Assembly (NCBI GenBank): GCA_037385045.1 | Contig: JARRNJ010000032.1 | Span: 1 to 23,107, forward strand | Reading direction: 5' to 3' | Length of the DNA stretch: 23,107 bases | DNA from: JARRNJ01 sp037385045 | GTDB taxonomy: Bacteria > Pseudomonadota > Gammaproteobacteria > JASBUN01 | In this document: positions 9,462-18,704 of the stretch, in pieces | Layout: each line of letters starts with the position of its first letter | How positions within the stretch are numbered: position 1 is the stretch's first letter | Notes under the pieces: model-generated | The model's database searches: none | Seen by the model: only the letters and a program-made list of their open reading frames with translations | Told to the model about the DNA's origin: nothing | Made by a program: the position numbers and the translations under genes

Positions 9462-9617
9462 TCACTCGAAGAACCGCGTAACCCACGGCATGGCCAGCAA
9501 GGCGATCAACAGCGCGCCGAGATACGCCGAACCATGAAACGACCAATTTTCGAAACCGCCCGCGACTGCTTCGTGGAACCCCACGATGCCCACAATCAAC
9601 GTGATCCATTTAAACAT
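9462..9617 (-). CDS. Small membrane protein, 51 residues, unknown family
   Basis: A short gene on the minus strand with a good Shine-Dalgarno (GGAGA, five bases before the ATG). The product starts MFKWITLIVGIVGFHEAVAG and has two hydrophobic stretches: residues ~5-20 and ~30-47 (SAYLGALLIALLAMPWV). A polar turn with E, N, W and H lies between them, and the protein ends in FFE. This looks like a one- or two-pass inner-membrane microprotein. Its codons look coherent, with few of the arginine/proline runs typical of false frames in GC-rich DNA. I do not recognise the family and assign no function. It stands alone, convergent with the dehydrogenase gene and about 670 bases downstream of the IscR-like gene on the same strand. 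Confidence 0.6.
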   Translation of the reverse strand: MFKWITLIVGIVGFHEAVAGGFENWSFHGSAYLGALLIALLAMPWVTRFFE

Positions 9618-9871
9618 GTCGGTCTCCGCATGAACGCTTCACTGTGGCCTTCATTGTCGACAACGGCAGAAAACCTGCCGTGACCGGCCCGACAGGGCAA
9701 GTGGTACCGGATCACAGATCCGATGATCCATGTCGTCGCGCGTGAGGTCCAGCGCCCGGGCCATATACGGGCAGCGGCGCGCGCCGCACTCATGGATCAC
9801 CGGCGGGGATCGGGAACGCCGCGCCGTCCCCGACGGCGGCCCGCACCGGAACCAACACACGGAGGTCCTGC

Positions 9872-10042
9872 ATGAACCAGGCCGCCGGAAAGGTGCAACC
9901 CAATCATCGTGCGCTAAATGGAAGCGATGGCTTGACGGGGTGCGCGTTATACCGTAACCGGGAACGCGCGGAAGTCTTTCACAGCGCGTCGCCGCACCGA
10001 AGCGCCGCCGGTATCCTGACCTCTTGTGAGTGGCGGCGATGA
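9872..10042 (+). CDS. Doubtful 56-residue reading frame with a good Shine-Dalgarno
   Basis: GGAGG lies six bases before an ATG that opens a 56-codon frame (starts MNQAAGKVQPNH, ends CEWRR). The product is polar and arginine-rich, with no membrane segment and no family I recognise. Only the ribosome-binding site supports it, and such sites arise by chance in GC-rich spacers. It could also be the remnant of a decayed gene. Confidence 0.15.
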   Translation: MNQAAGKVQPNHRALNGSDGLTGCALYRNRERAEVFHSASPHRSAAGILTSCEWRR

Positions 10043-10198
10043 TGAGTCAACGCGAAACCACCGGCAGCTTGCTGCCTGCCAGGTGAAGTGGCCCGGATAC
10101 GGCGCAGCGAAATCCGGGACGCGCCGGTGGGAAGGTATCGCACCGCTCATGGTGCGCTGCGCATGCGCGGTGGCGGGCATCGGCAATGACCGCGCTCA

Positions 10199-10225
10199 CC
10201 GCGGCCCGACGCGTCGGGACCGCGG
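10199..10225 (-). terminator. Long palindrome downstream of the IscR-like gene, possible transcript end
   Basis: A perfect 14-base palindrome, CCCGACGCGTCGGG (10205-10218), is flanked by CCGCGG on both sides with one extra base on the right. It lies about 60 bases past the stop of the minus-strand regulator gene and would form a very stable RNA hairpin. There is no T-run, so termination is an inference; it could equally be a protein-binding site. Confidence 0.35.
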
Positions 10226-10286
10226 CTACCGCGCGGGGGCGCCCACCCGTGGGGCAGCCGCGTCCCGTGTGCCGTGCCGGTGCGCG

Positions 10287-10763
10287 TTACGCGGCTTCGG
10301 AGCGCTCGTGGTCGGGTTCGCCGTATTCGGCGGACGCCTCGTTGTCCGCAGGGGCGCCTTCGGTTCTGGTGCGCACGAACTCGTCGAGGGTGATGTGATC
10401 CAGAAACTCATGGATCTTGCCGCTCAGGTCCGACCACATGACTTCGAGCATTCCACGGTCGTTGTTCGGTTCGTCCGGCGCTTCACCCTTGAACACGTGC
10501 TCTTCATCGCCGTTGATGGCTTCGACCACTTCGGCAATACTGATTTCGCTGGACGGCCGCGCCAGCCGATAACCGCCGCCGGGGCCGCGGACGCCGCTAA
10601 CCAGACCCTTCTTCCGCAGCTTGGCAAACAGCTGCTCGAGATAGGACAGAGAAATGCCCTGATAGTGCGAGATGTCCGCCAGCGTTACCGGGCGCGCTTT
10701 TTCGTGCAGCGCCAGATCCATCATCGCGGTAACCGCATAGCGAGCCTTAGTTGAGAGTTTCAT
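10287..10763 (-). CDS. iscR: IscR-like Rrf2 family regulator lacking all Fe-S cluster ligands
   Basis: A 158-residue winged-helix regulator. The first ~85 residues match IscR closely: MKLSTKARYAVTAMMDLAL, then ADISHYQGISLSYLEQLF and VRGPGGGYRLA, keeping the glutamate of SYLEQLF that in IscR tunes DNA choice. The dimerisation helix and the HITLDEFV end are also present. In E. coli IscR, cysteines 92, 98 and 104 and histidine 107 hold a [2Fe-2S] cluster; here that loop reads EEHVFKGEAPDEPNNDRG and the protein has no cysteine anywhere. AGGAGG six bases before the ATG fixes the start, and a 49-residue upstream extension is promoter DNA. No iscSUA genes follow. It is a DNA-binding regulator by homology; what it senses, if anything, is unknown, and a paralogue name may suit it better. 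Confidence 0.88.
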   Translation of the reverse strand: MKLSTKARYAVTAMMDLALHEKARPVTLADISHYQGISLSYLEQLFAKLRKKGLVSGVRGPGGGYRLARPSSEISIAEVVEAINGDEEHVFKGEAPDEPNNDRGMLEVMWSDLSGKIHEFLDHITLDEFVRTRTEGAPADNEASAEYGEPDHERSEAA

Positions 10764-10769
10764 AGACCG

Positions 10770-10775
10770 CCTCCT
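10770..10775 (-). promoter_or_regulatory. Strong ribosome-binding site of the IscR-like gene
   Basis: AGGAGG on the minus strand, six bases before the ATG at 10763. It rules out the longer in-frame start at 10910. Confidence 0.75.
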
Positions 10776-10821
10776 CAGCACTGGAAGTGAATGGTTGCGA
10801 TAATCCCGATCATTATGCTCA

Positions 10822-10850
10822 AGTATTAGTAACCTGACCAAAACAGTCAA
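10822..10850 (-). promoter_or_regulatory. Sigma-70 type promoter of the IscR-like gene
   Basis: On the minus strand, TTGACT (10850-10845) and AATACT (10827-10822) are separated by exactly 17 bases. Transcription would begin near 10815, giving a leader of about 50 bases before the ATG. The leader contains an inverted repeat, ATAAT/ATTAT, at 10800-10816, close to the predicted start site. Confidence 0.6.
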
Positions 10851-10854
10851 CAAT
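10830..10854 (-). promoter_or_regulatory. IscR Type 1-like operator overlapping the -35 element
   Basis: The core TTGACTGTTTTGGTCAGG (minus strand, 10850-10833) is an imperfect dyad, TGAC-7-GTCA. Compared with the E. coli IscR Type 1 consensus as I remember it, 21 of 25 positions over 10830-10854 agree. It covers the -35 hexamer, as expected for autorepression. An adjacent perfect dyad, ACAAT-A-ATTGT, lies at 10850-10860. Confidence 0.5.
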
Positions 10855-10878
10855 AATTGTGTTACAAGACCGTAATGT

Positions 10879-11102
10879 CGTTCCGGTTCTTCGAACGATG
10901 GGAACGGCAACCTAACTGATTGGATTACTCAATGCCCGAGGGCAAGGAACGCGGGCGGCGGTGGTGGGGAGAGTACAACCGATCGCCCTGGCGGTGACAC
11001 CTGAGCCATGTTCACGATTCCCGCTCGGGCCGGTGCCATCCGTTGTTGGTTGACAGTTTAGGACAGCGGCTTCGGTTTGTAAGACGAAAACCGCGGATTT
11101 TT
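10879..11102 (+). ncRNA. Candidate structured RNA region, unproven
   Basis: The spacer between the IscR-like promoter and the DUF1249 gene has no plausible protein gene but holds ordered inverted repeats. A nested hairpin lies at 10879-10906 (CGTTCC/GGAACG enclosing GTTC-TTC-GAAC). A 97-base element is closed by GCCCGAG/CTCGGGC (10934-11030), with inner pairings GGAA/TTCC (10946-10949 with 11018-11021), GGGCG/CGCCC (10953-10957 with 10984-10988) and GTGA/TCAC (10994-10997 with 11012-11015). A terminator-like hairpin with a T-run follows. I cannot name an RNA family, and no clear plus-strand promoter was found. The pairings were found by eye. Confidence 0.25.
11073..11102 (+). terminator. Possible Rho-independent terminator on the plus strand
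   Basis: CGGTTT (11073-11078) pairs with AAACCG (11088-11093) across nine bases, followed after four bases by TTTTT (11098-11102). No annotated plus-strand gene lies upstream, so if real it would end an unannotated transcript. It opens an AT-rich island (about 11096-11137), unusual for this GC-rich window. Confidence 0.35.
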
Positions 11103-11169
11103 ATTAAGGTTTATTAATGATTACCACAAATTAATCTTGGTGGCTCCGCCGCCAGTGCGCAAGGCGCCG

Positions 11170-11688
11170 TCAAGAGGTTGCCAGAGGTGCGCGACTGGCA
11201 GCGGTTTCCGCGGCATCCTCCGCACGGGAACCGAACCGGTGGCCCTGGGTCAACGTGTAGGCCAGCCACTTCTCCAGAAACAGGTTGCTTTCCCAACGGC
11301 AGTCCACGTCACTGCGCTTGCGTGCGTGCCCACTGGCCAACGCCCAGCCGCCCTCGCGCCCTTGGCGTTGGCAACTCATGGCCTCCGCCAGGCGTGCATC
11401 GTGATAGATACGGATATGCAGGTCGGGATCGGCCACGATTCCGCCGTCACCGGTTTCGAAATGGTAGGTCAGCGCCAGCGTGGTGGTGAACCGCGAACGC
11501 TCCTCAACGTGCAGATGAAGATCGGGCGATCCGTTGACCCGCGACACGAGCGACCCCTGCAATGCGGTAAAGTCCGCGATCAGCTTGTTCAACAGGCGAT
11601 AATTGATCTCGTACAACTCCATCAGACCGGTGAAGTTGCGGCGTTTGAGCAATTTCGCCAACAACGAACTGGGTTTCGCCGTAATCAT
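11170..11688 (-). CDS. DUF1249 family protein (YqiB-like)
   Basis: A 172-residue soluble protein of the DUF1249 family typified by E. coli YqiB. Family features are an early MELYEINYRLLNKL segment, a central LHLHVEERSRFTTTLALTYHF strand pair, and IRIYHDARLAEAMSCQ, then NLFLEKWLAYTLTQGH near the end. No function is established for the family; in enterobacteria the gene lies near cpdA and parE. The ATG at 11688 has no clear Shine-Dalgarno. An in-frame ATG at 11757 would add 23 residues, but that stretch is the divergent spacer to pgm. The tail after about residue 148 is longer than in E. coli YqiB and alanine/serine-rich. Confidence 0.82.
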   Translation of the reverse strand: MITAKPSSLLAKLLKRRNFTGLMELYEINYRLLNKLIADFTALQGSLVSRVNGSPDLHLHVEERSRFTTTLALTYHFETGDGGIVADPDLHIRIYHDARLAEAMSCQRQGREGGWALASGHARKRSDVDCRWESNLFLEKWLAYTLTQGHRFGSRAEDAAETAASRAPLATS

Positions 11689-11784
11689 GAAATCATCATA
11701 ACATACTGCTAATCTGAGTGAACGGGACGTGCTCATCGACAATCCGAAGAGCGCCATCCGCCCGAGTTGCAGTCAGGGAAATCC

Positions 11785-13419
11785 ATGCACATTCACACCG
11801 TAGCAACCGAGCCGTTTGACGACCAGAAACCCGGCACCTCGGGCTTGAGAAAAAAGGTTCCGACTTTCCGGCAGCCTCATTACCTGGAGAATTTCATCCA
11901 GTCGATTTTCGACACCATAGAGGATGATCGCAAGCGCCCGCTGGTGTTGGGAGGTGACGGGCGCTACTACAACCGCGAAGCCATCCAATGCATTCTGAAG
12001 ATGGCGGCGGCCAACGGCTTTGCGCGGGTCTTGGTGGGGCGCGCAGGCATTCTATCCACACCCGCCGCATCCTGCGTTATCCGCAAGAACGGCGCGCTCG
12101 GCGGCATCATCCTCTCGGCCAGTCACAACCCCGGTGGACCCGAGGGCGACTTCGGCGTCAAGTTCAACACCCCGAACGGCGGCCCCGCCCCGGAAAAGGT
12201 CACCGAAGCCATCTACCGGCGCAGCCGCAGCCTGAGCGAATACCGGATTGCCGACTGGCACGATGTCGAGCTCGATCGCACAGGTGTGCAGCGGCTGGCC
12301 GGCATGACAGTCGAGGTCATCGACCCGGTTGCCGACTATGCGCAGCTCATGGAAGGGCTGTTCGATTTCGAGCGCATCCGCACAGCACTGGCGGCCGGCG
12401 GTGTGCGCATTTGCTACGATGCTATGCATGCCGTAACCGGACCTTATGCGCGGGATATCATTGAGACCCGCCTCGGCGCCCCAGCCGGCACGGTGGTCAA
12501 CGGCGAGCCACTGCCGGATTTTGGCGGCGGCCACCCGGACCCCAACCTGGTCTACGCCCACGAGCTGGTCGACACGCTCTACGGTGACGACGCACCCGAC
12601 TTCGGCGCCGCCTCCGACGGTGACGGCGACCGCAATATGATCCTGGGCAAGCGGTTTTTCGTCACTCCCAGCGACAGCCTGGCGATCCTGGCCGCCAATG
12701 CCACCGACGTCCCCGGCTATCGTGACGGGCTCGCCGGCGTCGCCCGCTCCATGCCCACCAGCGGCGCCGTGGACCGGGTCGCCGACGCGCTTGGCATCGC
12801 CTGCTACGAAACACCGACCGGATGGAAATTTTTCGGCAACCTGCTCGACGCCGGCATGATCACGCTGTGCGGCGAAGAGAGCTTCGGCACCGGATCGAGC
12901 CACGTGCGCGAAAAGGACGGCCTGTGGGCGGTCTTGTTCTGGCTCAACCTGCTGGCGGTGCGCAACGAATCGGTCGAGTCGATCGTGCGCAGGCATTGGG
13001 CCACATACGGGCGCAATTACTACACCCGCCATGACTACGAAGGCGTGGACGCGGGGCGCGCCCAGAACCTGATGGAAGCACTGCGCGGACAGGCCGGCAG
13101 CCTCCGCGGCCGGTCGTTCGGCGACCAAACCGTGAAGCTGTGTGACGATTTCCAATACAGTGATCCGGTTGACGGTTCGGTGAGCGCCCATCAGGGCATT
13201 CGCATCGTGTTCGAAAACGGCTCACGCATCGTACTGCGGCTTTCCGGCACCGGCACCCAGGGTGCGACGCTGCGGGTGTATCTCGAGCGTTACGAACCGC
13301 CTGCCGGGAGCCACGACCAGGACACCGCCGCGGCGTTGGCTCCCCTGACAGCCATTGCAGAACAGATCGCCTCCATCGCTGAATACACCGGCCGCCACAA
13401 ACCGGACGTCATCACCTGA
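11785..13419 (+). CDS. pgm: Phosphoglucomutase, alpha-D-glucose phosphate-specific
   Basis: Interconverts glucose 1-phosphate and glucose 6-phosphate in the cytoplasm, linking glycolysis and gluconeogenesis to glycogen and sugar-nucleotide synthesis. The 544 residues begin with the PGM1-type signature FDDQKPGTSGLRKKV. The phosphoserine loop LSASHNPGGPEGDFG carries catalytic S113. The metal loop DGDGDR has D278, D280 and D282. The sugar-binding loop is GEESFGTGSSH and the phosphate-binding loop is RLSGTGTQG near the C-terminus. All active-site parts are intact. The ATG at 11785 is preceded by AGGGAA four bases away; a TTG at 11767 would add only six residues. It is divergent from the DUF1249 gene and 107 bases ahead of ppsA on the same strand. 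Confidence 0.96.
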   Translation: MHIHTVATEPFDDQKPGTSGLRKKVPTFRQPHYLENFIQSIFDTIEDDRKRPLVLGGDGRYYNREAIQCILKMAAANGFARVLVGRAGILSTPAASCVIRKNGALGGIILSASHNPGGPEGDFGVKFNTPNGGPAPEKVTEAIYRRSRSLSEYRIADWHDVELDRTGVQRLAGMTVEVIDPVADYAQLMEGLFDFERIRTALAAGGVRICYDAMHAVTGPYARDIIETRLGAPAGTVVNGEPLPDFGGGHPDPNLVYAHELVDTLYGDDAPDFGAASDGDGDRNMILGKRFFVTPSDSLAILAANATDVPGYRDGLAGVARSMPTSGAVDRVADALGIACYETPTGWKFFGNLLDAGMITLCGEESFGTGSSHVREKDGLWAVLFWLNLLAVRNESVESIVRRHWATYGRNYYTRHDYEGVDAGRAQNLMEALRGQAGSLRGRSFGDQTVKLCDDFQYSDPVDGSVSAHQGIRIVFENGSRIVLRLSGTGTQGATLRVYLERYEPPAGSHDQDTAAALAPLTAIAEQIASIAEYTGRHKPDVIT

Positions 13420-13526
13420 GGGGGTGGAAGCCTGCCGGACGCCTGCTAAAGTTTCTTGTTGTTCCCCTGCCGGTCGGCCCAGTTGTCACGCCAGCAGTCG
13501 GCCGGCGCTCATAAGCGAAGGCTGCC

Positions 13527-15923
13527 ATGCAATACATACGAACCTTCTCCGAGATCGGAATCGACGACGTTGCGACGGTCGGCGGCAAGAACGCCTCGTT
13601 GGGCGAAATGTACCAAAGCCTGACCGGAGCCGGCGTCAAGGTTCCCAACGGTTTCGCCACCACCGCCGACGCGTTCTGGCATTTCCTCGACCATAACAAA
13701 CTGCGCCAGCGCATCGATGACGCGCTGGGGCAACTGGACACGGAAAATCTCGGCAATCTGGCCCGGGTCGGCGGACAGGTCCGCGACTGGGTGCTGGCCG
13801 GCGAAATTCCGCCGGACCTGGCCGAAGAGATCGCCGACGCCTACAGCGCCATGGAGCGGGAACACGGCGAAGGGGTCGACGTTGCCGTGCGCAGCTCGGC
13901 CACCGCCGAGGATCTGCCCAATGCATCGTTCGCCGGTCAGCAGGAAACCTATCTCAATGTGCGCGGACATGACAGCCTGATGGACGCCTGCCGCCGCGTG
14001 TTCGCATCGCTGTTCACTGACCGGGCGATTTCCTACCGCGTGCACCAGGGGTTTTCCCACCACGACGTGGCATTGTCCATCGGCGTGCAGAAAATGGTGC
14101 GCTCCGACGTCGGCGCCGCCGGGGTCATGTTCACCCTCGACACCGAGACCGGCTTTCGCGACGTGGTGTTCATCACCTCCGCCTACGGCCTCGGGGAAAA
14201 TGTCGTCCAGGGCCAGGTCAATCCCGACGAATTCTATGTCTACAAAAAAACCCTGGAGCAAGGCTGCCGGCCGATCCTGAAGCGGCAGCTGGGCGAAAAG
14301 GCCGTGAAGATGGTCTACACCGACGACACCGCGGTGGGCAGCTCGACCCGCAACGTTGACGTTTCCGTCGCCGACCGGGCCCGGTTCTCGCTGACCGACG
14401 ACGAAGTGTTGCAACTGGCCCACTATGCCGTCCTGATCGAAAACCATTACTCGGAGCGGGCCGGGCAGCCACGCCCCATGGACATCGAATGGGGCAAGGA
14501 CGGCAACACCGGTGAGCTGTTCATCCTCCAGGCGCGGCCGGAGACGGTGGAATCGGTGGCCGACCGGCGCTACCAGGAGACCTTCCAGCTCAAGGAGCGC
14601 GGCAAAGTCATCACCGAGGGCAAGAGCATCGGGCGCAAGATCGCCGCCGGCAAGGCGCGGGTGATCCTGAGCGCCGAGCACATGCAGGAGCTGAAAAAGG
14701 GCGAAGTGCTGGTGACCGATATCACCGACCCGGACTGGGAGCCGGTGATGAAAAAGGCCGCTGCCATTGTCACCAACCGCGGCGGGCGCACCTGCCACGC
14801 GGCCATCGTCGCGCGGGAACTGGGCATCCCGGCGGTGGTCGGCACCGACAACGCCACCGAGTGCATTGCCTCCGGGCGGGAAGTCACGGTCTCTTGCGCC
14901 GAGGGCGATACCGGATATATCTACGAAGGGGTGCAACAATTCGACGTCAATAGAGTGCGCCTGGACGAAGTCGACCGCCCCCAGACCAAAATCGTCGTCA
15001 ACGTCGGCAACCCGGCCCAGGCATTCGAGTTCTCCGCCCTGCCCTGCGACGGTGTCGGGCTTGCGCGCCTGGAATTCATCATCAACAACAGCATTCGCAT
15101 TCACCCCTCCGCGCTGCTGCACTACGACCGGCTGGACACCGAAGTGCAGAAGGAAATCGACCGCCTGACCGCCGGCTATCCCGACCGCCGTTCATTTTAT
15201 GTGCAGAAGCTTGCCGAGGGCGTCGGCATGATCGGGGCGGCGTTTCACCCGCGGCCGGTCATCGTACGGATGAGCGATTTCAAGTCCAACGAATACGCGT
15301 CGCTGATCGGCGGCGAGCAATTCGAACCCCAGGAGGAGAATCCGATGCTCGGCTTCCGCGGCGCCGGACGCTATTTCTCCGACCAGTTCGCCGAATGTTT
15401 CGCCATGGAATGCGAGGCCATGACGATCGTGCGCGAGGACATGGGGCTGGGCAACGTGGCGCTGATGATTCCCTTCGCCCGCAGCGTGGACGAGGCCGAC
15501 AAAGTGCTCGGCGAAATGGCCAAACGCGGTCTGGAGCGCGGCAAAAACGGCCTCAAGGTCTATCTCATGTGCGAGATTCCCGCCAACGCCATATTGGCCG
15601 ACCGGTTCCTGGAACACTTCGACGGCTTTTCCATCGGCTCCAACGACCTCACCCAGTTGACCCTCGGCGTCGACCGCGACTCCGGCATTGTCACCGGCTT
15701 CGACGAACGCAACGAAGCGGTGCTGGCGTTGATGGAGATGGCGATAGAAGCCTGCCACCGTCACGACAAGTATGTCGGCATCTGCGGCCAGGCGCCGTCC
15801 GACTACCCGGAAATCACCCGCTGGCTGGTCGAACACCGGATCGGCAGCATTTCCCTCAACCCCGACAGCGTGGTGCGCATGACCGGCGTTGTGCTGGAAA
15901 TGGAGCAGCAGCTGCGCAACTGA
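13527..15923 (+). CDS. ppsA: Phosphoenolpyruvate synthase
   Basis: Converts pyruvate, ATP and water to PEP, AMP and phosphate, the entry step of gluconeogenesis from C3 acids. The 798 residues carry all three family domains. The N-terminal ATP-binding domain has VGGKNASLGEMY and AVRSSATAEDLPNASFAGQQET. The swivelling phosphohistidine domain has GGRTCHAAIVARELGIPAVVG with H424. The C-terminal PEP-binding barrel has SIGSNDLTQLTLGVDRDS and ICGQAPSDYP with active-site C753. The ATG has GAAGG five bases upstream. The usual regulator gene ppsR is not within the window. Its neighbour pgm would use hexose phosphates made by gluconeogenesis; whether the two share a transcript is unclear. Confidence 0.97.
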   Translation: MQYIRTFSEIGIDDVATVGGKNASLGEMYQSLTGAGVKVPNGFATTADAFWHFLDHNKLRQRIDDALGQLDTENLGNLARVGGQVRDWVLAGEIPPDLAEEIADAYSAMEREHGEGVDVAVRSSATAEDLPNASFAGQQETYLNVRGHDSLMDACRRVFASLFTDRAISYRVHQGFSHHDVALSIGVQKMVRSDVGAAGVMFTLDTETGFRDVVFITSAYGLGENVVQGQVNPDEFYVYKKTLEQGCRPILKRQLGEKAVKMVYTDDTAVGSSTRNVDVSVADRARFSLTDDEVLQLAHYAVLIENHYSERAGQPRPMDIEWGKDGNTGELFILQARPETVESVADRRYQETFQLKERGKVITEGKSIGRKIAAGKARVILSAEHMQELKKGEVLVTDITDPDWEPVMKKAAAIVTNRGGRTCHAAIVARELGIPAVVGTDNATECIASGREVTVSCAEGDTGYIYEGVQQFDVNRVRLDEVDRPQTKIVVNVGNPAQAFEFSALPCDGVGLARLEFIINNSIRIHPSALLHYDRLDTEVQKEIDRLTAGYPDRRSFYVQKLAEGVGMIGAAFHPRPVIVRMSDFKSNEYASLIGGEQFEPQEENPMLGFRGAGRYFSDQFAECFAMECEAMTIVREDMGLGNVALMIPFARSVDEADKVLGEMAKRGLERGKNGLKVYLMCEIPANAILADRFLEHFDGFSIGSNDLTQLTLGVDRDSGIVTGFDERNEAVLALMEMAIEACHRHDKYVGICGQAPSDYPEITRWLVEHRIGSISLNPDSVVRMTGVVLEMEQQLRN

Positions 15924-15971
15924 CCGGCGCGCCAGGCGATGGAGTGACCGCGTCGATCGTGAGCAACGCCC

Positions 15972-18638
<2,667 letters not shown>

Positions 18639-18704
18639 TGCTACAGTAGAATGCAACTGCCGTAGTCCAGGCGTCATACCCGGCCGTATCCGCGAGGTCA
18701 GCCC

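Larger units (their letters stand above)
9618..10286. other. Gene-poor stretch with several inverted repeats
   Basis: About 670 bases with no convincing gene on either strand. It contains a 7-bp hairpin (ACGGCAG/CTGCCGT, 9663-9681), an odd palindrome CGGATC-ACA-GATCCG (9708-9722), a hairpin CGCACC/GGTGCG (10139-10156) and the long palindrome at 10199-10225. Open frames here are rich in arginine, proline and serine and look random. One short frame (9872-10042) has a good ribosome-binding site and is listed separately. Confidence 0.5.

Noticed and set aside
9730..9957. 75-codon plus-strand frame in the gene-poor stretch
   Set aside because: No Shine-Dalgarno and a random arginine-rich product.
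10026..10754. 242-codon plus-strand frame over the IscR-like gene
   Set aside because: Antisense to a gene with a strong family match, Shine-Dalgarno and promoter; product looks random.
10764..10910. 49-residue N-terminal extension of the IscR-like protein
   Set aside because: This DNA holds the promoter, operator-like dyads and the AGGAGG; the IscR family begins at the ATG at 10763.
10928..11009. 26-residue minus-strand frame (starts MAQVSPPGRS)
   Set aside because: No clear ribosome-binding site, proline-run composition, and it overlaps the candidate RNA structure.
11050..11055. TTGACA as a plus-strand -35 element
   Set aside because: No -10-like hexamer at 16-19 bases; the nearest AT-rich hexamer is over 20 bases away, and it lies too late to transcribe the structured element.
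13509..15122. 537-codon open frame antisense to ppsA
   Set aside because: Shadow of ppsA; composition rich in G, V, H and D with no domain.
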